Positions 1 to 5,915 of a stretch of 8,665 bases of DNA are shown here, one piece after another. The DNA comes from an uncultured Desulfobacterales bacterium (lineage in GTDB: Bacteria; Desulfobacterota; Desulfobacteria; Desulfobacterales; JAFDCJ01), in contig CALZJV010000248.1 of assembly GCA_945787595.1 (NCBI GenBank), positions 1 through 8,665 on the forward strand. The letters run 5' to 3'. The notes below the pieces were generated by a model. That model searched no databases. It was not told the DNA's origin and worked only from the letters and a program-made list of their open reading frames with translations. A program made the position numbers and the translations under genes. Numbering within the stretch: position 1 is the first letter of the stretch; each line of letters opens with the position of its first letter.

Positions 1-773
1 TTGCCGGCATACATAACGCCCACTCGCTGGCAGGTTTCGGCGACAACCCCCAAATCATGGGTGATCAGAAGCACTGAAGAAATTTGCGTCTTCTTTAACT
101 CGAGCAATAGTTGTAGAATCTGGGCTTGGATGGTTACATCGAGGTTGGAAGTGGCTTCGTCGGCAATCAGCAGCATGGGGCGGCAGGCCAGGGCGATGGC
201 GATAACGACACGCTGTTTCATTCCTCCGGAAAGTTCGTGGGGAAAGCGGTGGACAATCTCTTTTGAATTGGCAATGTCGAGCTGTTCCAACAATGAGACG
301 ACCCGGCGCAGTGCTTCTTTGCGCAAGCGGCTCTTGGAACGGGTCGGGATGACGGAGCTTGTCATTGATGCATCCCGGTCCAATTCCTGGCGGCGATGGA
401 TAAGGAAACTCTCGGCGATCTGATTGCCGATACTCATGATCGGATTAAGAGCGGCATTCGGTTCCTGGAAGATCATCGATATTTGGTTGCCCCGCAGCCC
501 CCGCAGGTAGTCATCGGATTGTTGAACCAGATCGACGGGGCCGGCATCACGCTCCGGGTAAAAAAGAATCTGTCCCCCGTCAATGCGGCCCGGTTCTTGT
601 ATGATCCGCATTAACGAACGCACCAGCACGCTTTTGCCGCAGCCGGATTCCCCCACCAGGCCAAAGGTGACGCCGTGTTCAATGCTCAGACTGATCCGGT
701 TAAGGGCACGCACGACCCCTTCGTAGGTGTAAAAGTTTGTGACGAGATCAACGGTTTCCAGAAGCTTTGGCAT
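1..773 (-). CDS. dppD: Peptide ABC transporter ATP-binding protein, DppD/OppD type (partial, C-terminus off the left edge)
   Basis: Cytoplasmic ATPase subunit that should power the DppB/DppC permease encoded just upstream in the transcript. Reading the minus strand from the ATG at 773 gives 257 residues without a stop. All nucleotide-binding motifs are visible: Walker A GESGCGKS (about residues 41-48), the Q-loop FQEPNAALNP (Q103), the signature LSGGMKQR (181-188), Walker B LLIADE (201-206), D-loop SNLD (209-212) and switch histidine in THD (H239). The Q-loop and the stretch LDVTIQAQIL are typical of the Opp/Dpp group rather than of other ABC ATPases. Family members are usually about 320-350 residues, so roughly the last 60-90, including the Opp-specific C-terminal region, lie outside the window. 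The only nearby Shine-Dalgarno-like sequence is a weak GGATAG. No other in-frame start codon lies between the ATG and an upstream stop. A DppF partner may follow beyond the edge. Function is confident; dipeptide versus oligopeptide is not resolved. Confidence 0.93.
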   Translation of the reverse strand, partial: MPKLLETVDLVTNFYTYEGVVRALNRISLSIEHGVTFGLVGESGCGKSVLVRSLMRIIQEPGRIDGGQILFYPERDAGPVDLVQQSDDYLRGLRGNQISMIFQEPNAALNPIMSIGNQIAESFLIHRRQELDRDASMTSSVIPTRSKSRLRKEALRRVVSLLEQLDIANSKEIVHRFPHELSGGMKQRVVIAIALACRPMLLIADEATSNLDVTIQAQILQLLLELKKTQISSVLLITHDLGVVAETCQRVGVMYAG

Positions 774-1101
774 TTGGGCTATCCAATAAATAAGGAATGG
801 ATTCTTCCTAATATTTTTTATCTGACAGGATCAACCAGGCTTCGCTAAAAAGCTTCGCCCCGGCAGGCAAGATGAACTGGATTTTTTTCACGGTTTCACC
901 TGGAAACCGGGAATCTAAAATTTCCATATAATCCCGCAAATCTTGCTTGCACTGAGAAATGTGAAGCATATTTCACCGGGGTCCGTATCGAATAATAGAA
1001 TCCTTTCATCCTCTATTTTTACCATACTAGGCGGATCTGCGACCCGACAATTGCTCAACTTAGTACAAATAATCCCCATTCCTACCTTATATTTTTCCTA
1101 T

Positions 1102-1121
1102 CTTCTCAACTTCTCAACTTC
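1102..1121 (-). repeat. Two and a half copies of an 8-bp tandem repeat (TTGAGAAG)
   Basis: CTTCTCAA occurs twice in perfect tandem (1102-1109, 1110-1117) and is followed by a partial third unit CTTC. On the operon transcript it reads TTGAGAAG repeated. It lies in the purine-rich leader region downstream of dppC. It is the only array here with period 8 rather than 7. Confidence 0.75.
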
Positions 1122-1132
1122 CTACCCTCTTA

Positions 1133-1167
1133 CTTCCCCATTCCGAATTCCGCATTCCCACTTCCCC
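1133..1167 (-). repeat. Five-unit heptamer array abutting the dppC stop codon
   Basis: Five consecutive 7-bp units fill 1133-1139, 1140-1146, 1147-1153, 1154-1160 and 1161-1167. On the plus strand the outer two are both CTTCCCC and the inner three are ATTCCGA, ATTCCGC and ATTCCCA. On the transcript they read as GGGGAAG- and GGAAT-type units. The array begins at the very next base after the dppC TAA (1168-1170), so it is the first thing ribosomes meet after termination. The units resemble Shine-Dalgarno cores, but no ORF starts just behind them. Confidence 0.8.
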
Positions 1168-2073
1168 TTATCTTCGCCTTTGTTTCGGATCGAAGGCATC
1201 GCGCAGGGCGTCGCCGATTAAATTCCAGGCTAGCACAAACAATATGATACAAATACCGGGAATGGCGATGGCATGCCAATATTTGAGCGGATCATCGGGG
1301 GGGCCGACGATATAGTTGCGGGCTAAAGCCACCATTTGACCCCAATCGGCATATCCTTTGGGAGCCCCCAATCCGATAAAACTCATAAAGGCCGCCACGA
1401 TAACCATGGAACCGATGTCCATGGAGGCCATGACCAGCACCGGATAGATGCCGTTTGGTAAAATGTGCTTTAGCATGATCTTGACATTGGACACGCCCAT
1501 CACTTTGGCAGCCTGGACGTAATCGAGTTCCCGCAAGGTTAAAATGCCCGATCGCATGACACGCACATAATCGCGCCACTTGACCAGGGCCAGGGCAATC
1601 ATGACTTTGTCGAGGCCGCGCCCGAAAGCGACAACAATGGCCATCGTCAATACCAGCAGGGGTATCGCAAAGATAATATCCACGATGCGCATGATGATCT
1701 CGTCGATAATGCCGCCGTAATACCCGGAAATAATACCCAGCGCGACCCCGATGACCGCGGCGATGCCGATAACGAAAATGCCTATTTTAAATGCCGTGCG
1801 GGTACCCCAGACGACCCCGTAAAAAATGTCGTACTGCCCGGACGTGGTGCCGAATATATGGGCTTTGCTGGGCGGCTTGGGCGTTTGGGAATATCCTTTG
1901 TGGGGCATCTGGTACGGATTGTGTTGGTATTTGGGGGGCGCGATATACGGAGCGAAAACGGCGACGGCGGTAAAACAGAGCAAGAGTGAAAAACCAATGA
2001 TGGCCGATGGATTCTTGAAAATTCGGCGCAGCGTGAATTTAAGTTCGCGCATGCGTGGATGGGGTTGGGTCAT
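1168..2073 (-). CDS. dppC: Peptide ABC transporter permease, DppC/OppC type
   Basis: Inner-membrane permease subunit that pairs with DppB to form the translocation channel. The 301-residue product has the DppC layout: a short basic cytoplasmic N-terminus, a first membrane segment near residues 24-46, the periplasmic motif HIFGTTSGQYDIFYGVVWG (73-91, equivalent to the family's HxxGTDxxGRD region), membrane segments near 97-118 and 127-152, the EAA coupling loop DYVQAAKVMGVSNVKIMLKH (184-203) that contacts the ATPase, then segments near 208-234 and 266-288. It ends in the typical DAFDPKQRRR. The usual GRD of the periplasmic motif is GQYD here. The ATG at 2073 is the only reasonable start for this N-terminus, yet no Shine-Dalgarno sequence precedes it (TATTTTGCTATG), and a start at Met8 has none either. 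It lies 269 bp after dppB, with a repeat-bounded segment between. Assignment is firm; substrate class is by homology. Confidence 0.95.
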   Translation of the reverse strand: MTQPHPRMRELKFTLRRIFKNPSAIIGFSLLLCFTAVAVFAPYIAPPKYQHNPYQMPHKGYSQTPKPPSKAHIFGTTSGQYDIFYGVVWGTRTAFKIGIFVIGIAAVIGVALGIISGYYGGIIDEIIMRIVDIIFAIPLLVLTMAIVVAFGRGLDKVMIALALVKWRDYVRVMRSGILTLRELDYVQAAKVMGVSNVKIMLKHILPNGIYPVLVMASMDIGSMVIVAAFMSFIGLGAPKGYADWGQMVALARNYIVGPPDDPLKYWHAIAIPGICIILFVLAWNLIGDALRDAFDPKQRRR

Positions 2074-2120
2074 AGCAAAATACTTGTGGTGTTGGTTTAT
2101 CTTGTCATTTCTGAGTTACG

Positions 2121-2133
2121 GACACCTGAAACC
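2121..2133 (+). repeat. Solo copy of the 13-mer GACACCTGAAACC
   Basis: This 13-mer is identical to 3592-3604 and is the exact reverse complement of 3528-3540, which form the tips of the hairpin between sbp and dppB. Here it stands alone in the dppB-dppC spacer, just outside the inverted repeat pair at 2142-2343. A looser relative lies at 897-911. It is a dispersed element rather than chance similarity, although only three exact copies are visible. Confidence 0.7.
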
Positions 2134-2141
2134 GGGGAAAA

Positions 2142-2343
2142 ATTGAAGATTGAAGATTGAAAATTGTATATTTGTGGTATTCTGTCATTTTATTTTTGGA
2201 TTTTCGAATACGGAAACAACAGGCGCTTCGGTTTCTCTGCCAATCCGTGATGTCACGCTCCAGACCCATTTTGATATTTCTATTTCAGCAATTGAAAAGT
2301 TTCTTAATATTCTATATTTAATCTTCAATCTTCAATCTTCAAT
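2142..2343. repeat. 202-bp spacer segment bounded by inverted ATTGAAG heptamer arrays
   Basis: The left arm 2142-2169 and right arm 2316-2343 are inverted copies. The outer 20 bases match perfectly, and about 25 of 28 match overall. Each arm consists of three 7-bp units of the ATTGAAG type (left 2142-2162, last unit ATTGAAA; right 2323-2343). The right arm starts inside the dppB stop codon: the TGA at 2345-2343 shares its A with the first ATTGAAG. The inner 146 bp are AT-rich and hold no credible gene. The shape resembles a miniature inverted-repeat element, or a long-range stem in the operon mRNA. I see no target-site duplication, and no transposase is present. Confidence 0.75.
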
Positions 2344-3374
2344 CAGTTCAGCCTTATCCTCGGATCGATAAAGGCGTAAAGAATATCGAGGGCCAGATTG
2401 ACGAGTACGTAAACCAGCCCGAAAAAGAGACAAATGCCCATTAGAACCGGAATATCCAACGAGATGGCGGCATTGGCCAGCCACCAGCCGATACCCTGGC
2501 GGTTGAAGATATATTCCACGGCGATACTGCCCTCCATGGAATAGGCCGCCAGCCAGCCGGCCACGGTAATCACGGGTATGAGCGCATTTTTGCGGGCGTG
2601 TTTGAAATAGATGTCTTTTAAGCGCGCACCCTTGGCCCGGGCAGTCATCACATAATCCTTGGAAATTTCTTCGATCATACTGGAACGCATCACCCTGAGC
2701 AAAATGGCGACAATGACGACGACTTGAGTGAAAACCGGCATGACCAGCCGTTTGAAGGCATCCCAGGCAATGTCGAAACGACCGTTCATTACGCCGTCCA
2801 CCGTATACAAATAGGTGTAGCGCTTAAACTGATCCGGATTTTCATGAATCCACAGGTTGAACTGATCGTCAATATAGCCGGGTGGAAACAGATCCAGGTA
2901 CCCGTAAAAAACCATTAAAATTATCAACGCAAAAAGAAATGTCGGCAAGGACCAGCCGATAATAGCGAAGATCCGGGTTAAATGGTCGACCCAGGTATCC
3001 CGGTAAATGCCGGAAATCGTGCCCAGCCAGATACCCAGCAAGATGATAATCGGTATGGTAAAAAGGTTGAGTTCCAGAGTGATGGGAAAATAGTACCAGA
3101 ACGCTTCCCACACCGGCTTGGCTGCCACGACCGAATACCCCCAGTTCCCCGCAGAGACCTCTTTTACCCACCGGACGTATTGGACGTAGAAAGGGTCGTT
3201 TAAGCCAAGCTGTTCGACAATGAGGGGAAGATCTTTGACTTGCTGGGGCGATTTGACGTAGGCCATGGCACGTCGTTCGGGGCTGAAGGTCATGAGGATG
3301 CCGAAAATCAAGACCGATACCCCGAAAAGCACAAACGCCAGAAAGATGAATCTTCTGATAATGAAGGTTGTCAA
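2343..3374 (-). CDS. dppB: Peptide ABC transporter permease, DppB/OppB type, TTG start
   Basis: Inner-membrane permease subunit partnering DppC. The 343-residue protein opens with the classic DppB N-terminus (basic IIRR followed by a membrane helix at about 9-29). Membrane segments follow near 101-123 and 134-157, then an unusually long extramembrane insertion at roughly 158-207, and segments near 209-228, 264-284 and 306-333. The EAA loop DYVMTARAKGARLKDIYFKHAR (240-261) is clear, and the C-terminus DPRIRLN is typical. The first codon is TTG at 3374. In that frame the 18 codons before it (back to about 3428) contain no ATG, GTG or other TTG, and the family N-terminus fits at this position. 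Only a weak AGGCG lies upstream, directly behind a very GC-rich hairpin (3395-3421). An out-of-frame ATG at 3423 gives a 184-residue shadow reading and is rejected. The gene lies 661 bp after the binding-protein gene. Confidence 0.95.
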   Translation of the reverse strand: MTTFIIRRFIFLAFVLFGVSVLIFGILMTFSPERRAMAYVKSPQQVKDLPLIVEQLGLNDPFYVQYVRWVKEVSAGNWGYSVVAAKPVWEAFWYYFPITLELNLFTIPIIILLGIWLGTISGIYRDTWVDHLTRIFAIIGWSLPTFLFALIILMVFYGYLDLFPPGYIDDQFNLWIHENPDQFKRYTYLYTVDGVMNGRFDIAWDAFKRLVMPVFTQVVVIVAILLRVMRSSMIEEISKDYVMTARAKGARLKDIYFKHARKNALIPVITVAGWLAAYSMEGSIAVEYIFNRQGIGWWLANAAISLDIPVLMGICLFFGLVYVLVNLALDILYAFIDPRIRLN

Positions 3375-3394
3375 AATCGCCTGCCAGCACTTTC

Positions 3395-3421
3395 GGAGCG
3401 GCCGACGCGGGCGGCCGCTCC
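3395..3421 (-). promoter_or_regulatory. Very GC-rich hairpin in the dppB leader
   Basis: GGAGCGGCCG (3395-3404) and CGGCCGCTCC (3412-3421) form a perfect 10-bp inverted repeat with a 7-nt loop. On the transcript it ends 20 nt upstream of the dppB TTG start. It contrasts sharply with the AT-rich surroundings. It could limit ribosome access or act as a 3'-end-stabilising barrier for the upstream binding-protein message. No U-tract follows, so a Rho-independent terminator is unlikely. Confidence 0.6.
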
Positions 3422-3441
3422 ATGATATCGATGTATATTAC

Positions 3442-3466
3442 CCCAATTGAGTCAAACTCAATTGGG
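3442..3466. repeat. Perfect 11-bp inverted repeat with 3-nt spacer
   Basis: CCCAATTGAGT (3442-3452) and ACTCAATTGGG (3456-3466) are exact reverse complements separated by CAA. It could be a tight RNA hairpin or a palindromic DNA site. The core AATTGAGT recurs at 4011-4018 just after the binding-protein gene. No U-run follows on either strand. Confidence 0.7.
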
Positions 3467-3527
3467 AAGGTATTTGGTATTAGGCCCTTATCGGGATTTA
3501 TCTGACAACATGTAGTAAGAAAATGAA

Positions 3528-3604
3528 GGTTTCAGGTGTCAGTGTTCAGGTTTCAGGATTTAGCAACTCGCTTTCCTGACACCCGAAACCTGACACCTGA
3601 AACC
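3528..3604. repeat. 77-bp hairpin with 31-nt arms, each built of four heptamers
   Basis: Left arm 3528-3558 and right arm 3574-3604 are inverted copies matching at 27 of 31 positions, with a 15-nt loop. The first 15 positions from the outside are identical. Each arm reads GG, then four 7-bp units of the TTTCAGG or TGTCAGG type, then A. On the transcript of the transporter operon it would form a long stem with a few internal mismatches. The outer 13 bases recur once more at 2121-2133. Confidence 0.85.
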
Positions 3605-3787
3605 CATGCTATTTAATTATTAGCACAATTGCTGCGCCAACCGGCGCCTCTTCTTAAAAGCATGGTCTTTGAAGAAGTTTAGTACCTATTTATTGAAATC
3701 ACATCATATTTGAACATGATTTATGGCATAGCCAGATTGAATATTTACGCAATTCTATCGATTTAAATAGAAAAGACAGAGCGAAGC

Positions 3788-3825
3788 CTCCGGCTCGTAG
3801 GGGATTTAGCGCCTACGCCTCGGAG
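3788..3825. repeat. Imperfect GC-rich inverted repeat inside the sbp-dppB spacer
   Basis: CTCCGGCTCGTAGG (3788-3801) and CCTACGCCTCGGAG (3812-3825) pair at 11 of 14 positions around a 10-nt loop. It lies between the two halves of the ATTGAATATT inverted pair (3736-3745, 3852-3861), so the whole may be one compound element. Confidence 0.5.
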
Positions 3826-3840
3826 AGCGATACCACAAAT

Positions 3841-3861
3841 GTTCAATCTTCAATATTCAAT
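3841..3861 (-). repeat. Three heptamers of the ATTGAAG family
   Basis: On the minus strand the units are ATTGAAT, ATTGAAG and ATTGAAC in exact tandem. This is the same family and the same orientation as the array joined to the dppB stop codon (2323-2343), about 1.5 kb away. Confidence 0.7.
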
Positions 3862-3884
3862 TCTCCGCCTCCGGCGGATCCGGG

Positions 3885-3995
3885 TTGGGTATCAGGTACT
3901 GGTATAGAGTAATTTATTTCAATTTTTATAATTCACTTGTTGAAGATATAAAAATTAGCATTCAATTCCGGGAAACACCAATACCGAATACCCAA
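3885..3995. repeat. Nested inverted repeat of the GGGTATT family
   Basis: The outer arms 3885-3905 and 3975-3995 are inverted copies with 17 of 21 matches. Inside, AATTTTTATA (3921-3930) and TATAAAAATT (3947-3956) form a perfect 10-bp pair with a 16-nt loop. The right side extends into three exact-period heptamers on the minus strand (GGGTATT, GGGTATT and CGGTATT; 3980-4000), starting 36 bases after the binding-protein stop codon. The AT-rich inner stem has no flanking GC stem plus U-run, so this is not a standard terminator. Confidence 0.7.
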
Positions 3996-4035
3996 TACCC
4001 GCTAGCACCTAATTGAGTATCGCTCAGTCAGGGTG

Positions 4036-5775
4036 TTAGTTTTTAGACAGGCGTCCGAAGAATTCGATGGCGGGTGAAAACATGGGATTCATTACGTATC
4101 CCTTGACATAATCACGGTATACCCACAGCTCCAGCGGCTGAAACAGGGCGATGCCCAGGGCGTCTTCATACCAGATATTCTGAAGCTTTTCATAGGCGGC
4201 TGCGCGTTTGGCCGGTTCGACATTCTCGATTCCCGCTTTGAGAAGTTGGTCTACCTCAGGGTTCTGATATCCCATATATTTGCCGTATGTGCCGTTAGAG
4301 CTCATATACGGATACATGAAATTATGCGGGTCCGGATAGTCCGCACCCCAACCGATAATAAAGATCGGGATCTGGTATTGGCGGATGGCCGGCATATAAT
4401 CCTTCCAATCCACATTGCGCACTTCAATTTGAAATTTGGGGTTTAACGATTCGATATTTTCCTTTAGCATAATAGCGGCGGCTTCCCGCTCCTCACGGCC
4501 GGTATTATGGGTAATAACCATCTTGAAGCCTTTTTGCCACACCTGGCCGTCCCATGCTTTTTTCAGATAGCTTTGCGCTTTTTTCAGATCGAACTCATAC
4601 ATGGGCACATCTTTTTTGTATTCCAGGCCCTTTACGAGAGGCGTCCCCGGTAAAGATCCAAGTCCGTTTAAAACTTCCTTGACGAAGGTGTCGCTGTCAT
4701 AGGCATGCATAAACGCCTTGCGCACGTTGATGTCGGAGAAAAAATCGGGAGGAATGCCGTTGCCGTCCAACTTGCCGCTGCCGATGCTGGTATTGCCGGT
4801 GGGATCGATTTTCTGGCAGAATAGCGCGCCGGTGACGGCGAGTTGGGGAACCTTCTCAATCGCGATCCCTTTCATGGTTTCAATTTCGTGGATAAATGTT
4901 TTGCCCACATGGACCCGATCCGCGTCGCCGGCTTTTAGCATCAGCATTCGGGTGGCGTGTTCGGGGACGTACTTGACGATGCCTATTTTGATTTGGCCTT
5001 TGGATCCCCAATACCCATCAAAGCGCTCAAAAACTATTTGCTTTGAGGTTTCCCACAATTTTAGCTTATAGGGGCCGGTACCGTTGGCGATGGTGCGCAA
5101 GGGTTCTTTGCCTTCATCCGGTTTGTTGTATTTGGCGGCATTGGCGATGTTTCCATCCCAGCAACCGTTGGCCATGGCCCATTCCTTATCCAGGATGGCC
5201 GAAGCCGAATAAGATAAAATACCCAATAGCGGGGGATAGGGTTTCGGGAGATGAAGCACGACATTGTCGCCTTTAACCTCGACGGCCTTATCGATCTTTT
5301 CGAAAATACCGGGTATAAGGGCGCCGTCTTTGTGAGTATTACCTTCACCGGTTAACGCTTCCAGCAGCATCCACATGGGTCCGCCGGCCGGATCTAGGAT
5401 CATGGCTCTTTTCAGGGAGTAGGCCACGTCTTGCGGAGTTAAATCGCCGCCTTCCTGGAATTTGACGCCTTTACGAATGTTGAACGTATAGGTCTTGCCA
5501 TCCGCCGAGATGCCGCCGTTTTCCACAGTGGGCACCTTGGTGGCCAGGATTGGCGCATATTTTCCCGTATGCGGACCATCGAAAAAAACCAGGGTTTCGT
5601 AAACCGTCCAGATCTTGCCTGAGCCGGCCGTATCATAGCATTTGGCCGGATCGATGGTTTCCACCGACCCGATGTCGGCCAGAACGAACGTGTCCGGATT
5701 TTTTACCTCTGCATTCACGCTGATCACGCCAAGGATCAGCAGGAAGCAGCCAATCAGACAGGCAATTTTTTTCAT
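4036..5775 (-). CDS. Family-5 extracellular solute-binding protein (peptide-binding, DppA-like)
   Basis: Periplasmic receptor expected to hand substrate to the DppBC permease. The 579-residue product starts MKKIACLIGCFLLILGVIS, a signal peptide with likely cleavage after VNA (about residue 22). LIGC at 7-10 resembles a lipobox but sits too early in the hydrophobic stretch, so a soluble periplasmic form is favoured. Family-5 landmarks are the ADGKTYTFNIRKGVKFQEG region (91-109), LTPQDVAYSLKRAM (112-125), NGTGPYKL (231-238) and WGADYPDPHNF (476-486). In OppA and DppA an aspartate in this last loop binds the peptide amino group. Length is somewhat above the roughly 535 residues of E. coli DppA. 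The start is supported by a strong AAAGGGGG Shine-Dalgarno sequence. It lies 136 bp after deoC and is probably co-transcribed with it. Family-5 proteins also bind nickel, haem, opines and sugars, so peptide specificity is inferred from the neighbouring permeases and deacylase. Confidence 0.93.
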   Translation of the reverse strand: MKKIACLIGCFLLILGVISVNAEVKNPDTFVLADIGSVETIDPAKCYDTAGSGKIWTVYETLVFFDGPHTGKYAPILATKVPTVENGGISADGKTYTFNIRKGVKFQEGGDLTPQDVAYSLKRAMILDPAGGPMWMLLEALTGEGNTHKDGALIPGIFEKIDKAVEVKGDNVVLHLPKPYPPLLGILSYSASAILDKEWAMANGCWDGNIANAAKYNKPDEGKEPLRTIANGTGPYKLKLWETSKQIVFERFDGYWGSKGQIKIGIVKYVPEHATRMLMLKAGDADRVHVGKTFIHEIETMKGIAIEKVPQLAVTGALFCQKIDPTGNTSIGSGKLDGNGIPPDFFSDINVRKAFMHAYDSDTFVKEVLNGLGSLPGTPLVKGLEYKKDVPMYEFDLKKAQSYLKKAWDGQVWQKGFKMVITHNTGREEREAAAIMLKENIESLNPKFQIEVRNVDWKDYMPAIRQYQIPIFIIGWGADYPDPHNFMYPYMSSNGTYGKYMGYQNPEVDQLLKAGIENVEPAKRAAAYEKLQNIWYEDALGIALFQPLELWVYRDYVKGYVMNPMFSPAIEFFGRLSKN

Positions 5776-5789
5776 CGTCGACCCCCTTT
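5776..5789 (-). promoter_or_regulatory. Strong ribosome-binding site of the binding-protein gene
   Basis: AAAGGGGGT (5789-5781) lies six bases before the ATG at 5775. It fixes the start and is far stronger than the sites of dppB (weak, TTG start) and dppC (none visible). This fits the large excess of binding protein over permease usual in such systems. Confidence 0.75.
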
Positions 5790-5815
5790 CTGAAAAATAG
5801 TGAAACGCATTTCAA

Positions 5816-5847
5816 CCTTCTCGAAGACGTGTTCTCATTTCGGAAGG
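5816..5847 (-). promoter_or_regulatory. Hairpin in the deoC to sbp spacer
   Basis: CCTTC-T-CGAA (5816-5825) and TTCGGAAGG (5839-5847) form a 9-bp stem with one bulged base and a 13-nt loop, about 40 nt upstream of the binding-protein start. No U-run follows on the minus strand. It may protect the downstream message or be incidental. Confidence 0.4.
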
Positions 5848-5886
5848 CCGCATAAATAAGACATCCTTAATTATTGACGCTGCAAA

Positions 5887-5915
5887 ACCTTACAAAGGGC
5901 GATGTAGAAAGTCAA
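5887..5915 (-). promoter_or_regulatory. Weak candidate promoter for the binding-protein gene
   Basis: TTGACT (5915-5910) is separated by 17 bases from TAAGGT (5892-5887). The -35 element is good (five of six) but overlaps the deoC stop codon, and the -10 is poor (three of six). It could supply extra transcription of the binding protein, but may be chance. Confidence 0.22.

Larger units (their letters stand above)
774..1167. other. Non-coding spacer between dppC and dppD
   Basis: This 394-bp gap is large for two subunits of the same transporter. I see no convincing gene on either strand. The half near dppC (about 1080-1167) is almost pure purine plus T on the transcribed strand and carries the two tandem repeats listed separately. 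A perfect 7-bp inverted repeat sits at 891-897 and 903-909 (CGGTTTC / GAAACCG, 5-nt loop), but no U-run follows it on the minus-strand transcript. The text CACCTGGAAACCGGG at 897-911 looks like a decayed relative of CACCTGAAACCGGGG at 2124-2138. No good promoter for dppD was found, so it is probably read through from dppC. Confidence 0.6.
3375..4035. other. 661-bp hairpin-rich spacer between the binding-protein gene and dppB
   Basis: No convincing coding region is visible on either strand. From left to right it contains a GC-rich 10-bp stem (3395-3421), an 11-bp stem (3442-3466), two heptamers AGGTATT and TGGTATT (3468-3481), a large heptamer hairpin (3528-3604), a 10-bp inverted pair ATTGAATATT / AATATTCAAT (3736-3745, 3852-3861) enclosing a GC-rich stem (3788-3825), a small perfect palindrome TCCGCC-TCC-GGCGGA (3864-3878), and a nested inverted repeat (3885-3995). 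GCCTCCGGC occurs twice (3786-3795 region and 3867-3875). None of the stems is followed by a clear U-run on the minus-strand RNA, so there is no obvious intrinsic terminator. Transcript processing, attenuation or mobile debris could each explain it. Confidence 0.7.

Noticed and set aside
1..423. 140-codon ORF on the plus strand at the left edge
   Set aside because: It lies opposite the ABC ATPase, whose Walker A, signature and Walker B motifs are intact on the minus strand; its composition is that of an antisense shadow.
891..909. Intrinsic terminator after dppC (7-bp perfect stem)
   Set aside because: On the minus-strand transcript the stem is followed by an A-run rather than a U-run, and the stem has a modest GC content.
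2142..2343. Complete insertion sequence
   Set aside because: Only 202 bp with no transposase and no visible target-site duplication.
2150..2371. 73-codon plus-strand ORF in the dppB-dppC spacer
   Set aside because: It is made largely of the two repeat arms and the end of dppB in antisense, so a gene is not credible.
2869..3423. 184-codon minus-strand ORF with an ATG at 3423 ahead of dppB
   Set aside because: It is another frame of dppB; the DppB frame has clear membrane helices and an EAA loop, while this product has no family features.
3395..4000. CRISPR array
   Set aside because: Repeats are 7-bp units or inverted pairs, not 23-40-bp direct repeats with unique spacers of even length; no cas genes are present.
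5746..5775. Lipoprotein signal (LIGC at residues 7-10 of the binding protein)
   Set aside because: The cysteine comes after only about six hydrophobic residues and a longer hydrophobic core continues behind it; VNA near residue 22 is a better signal peptidase I site.
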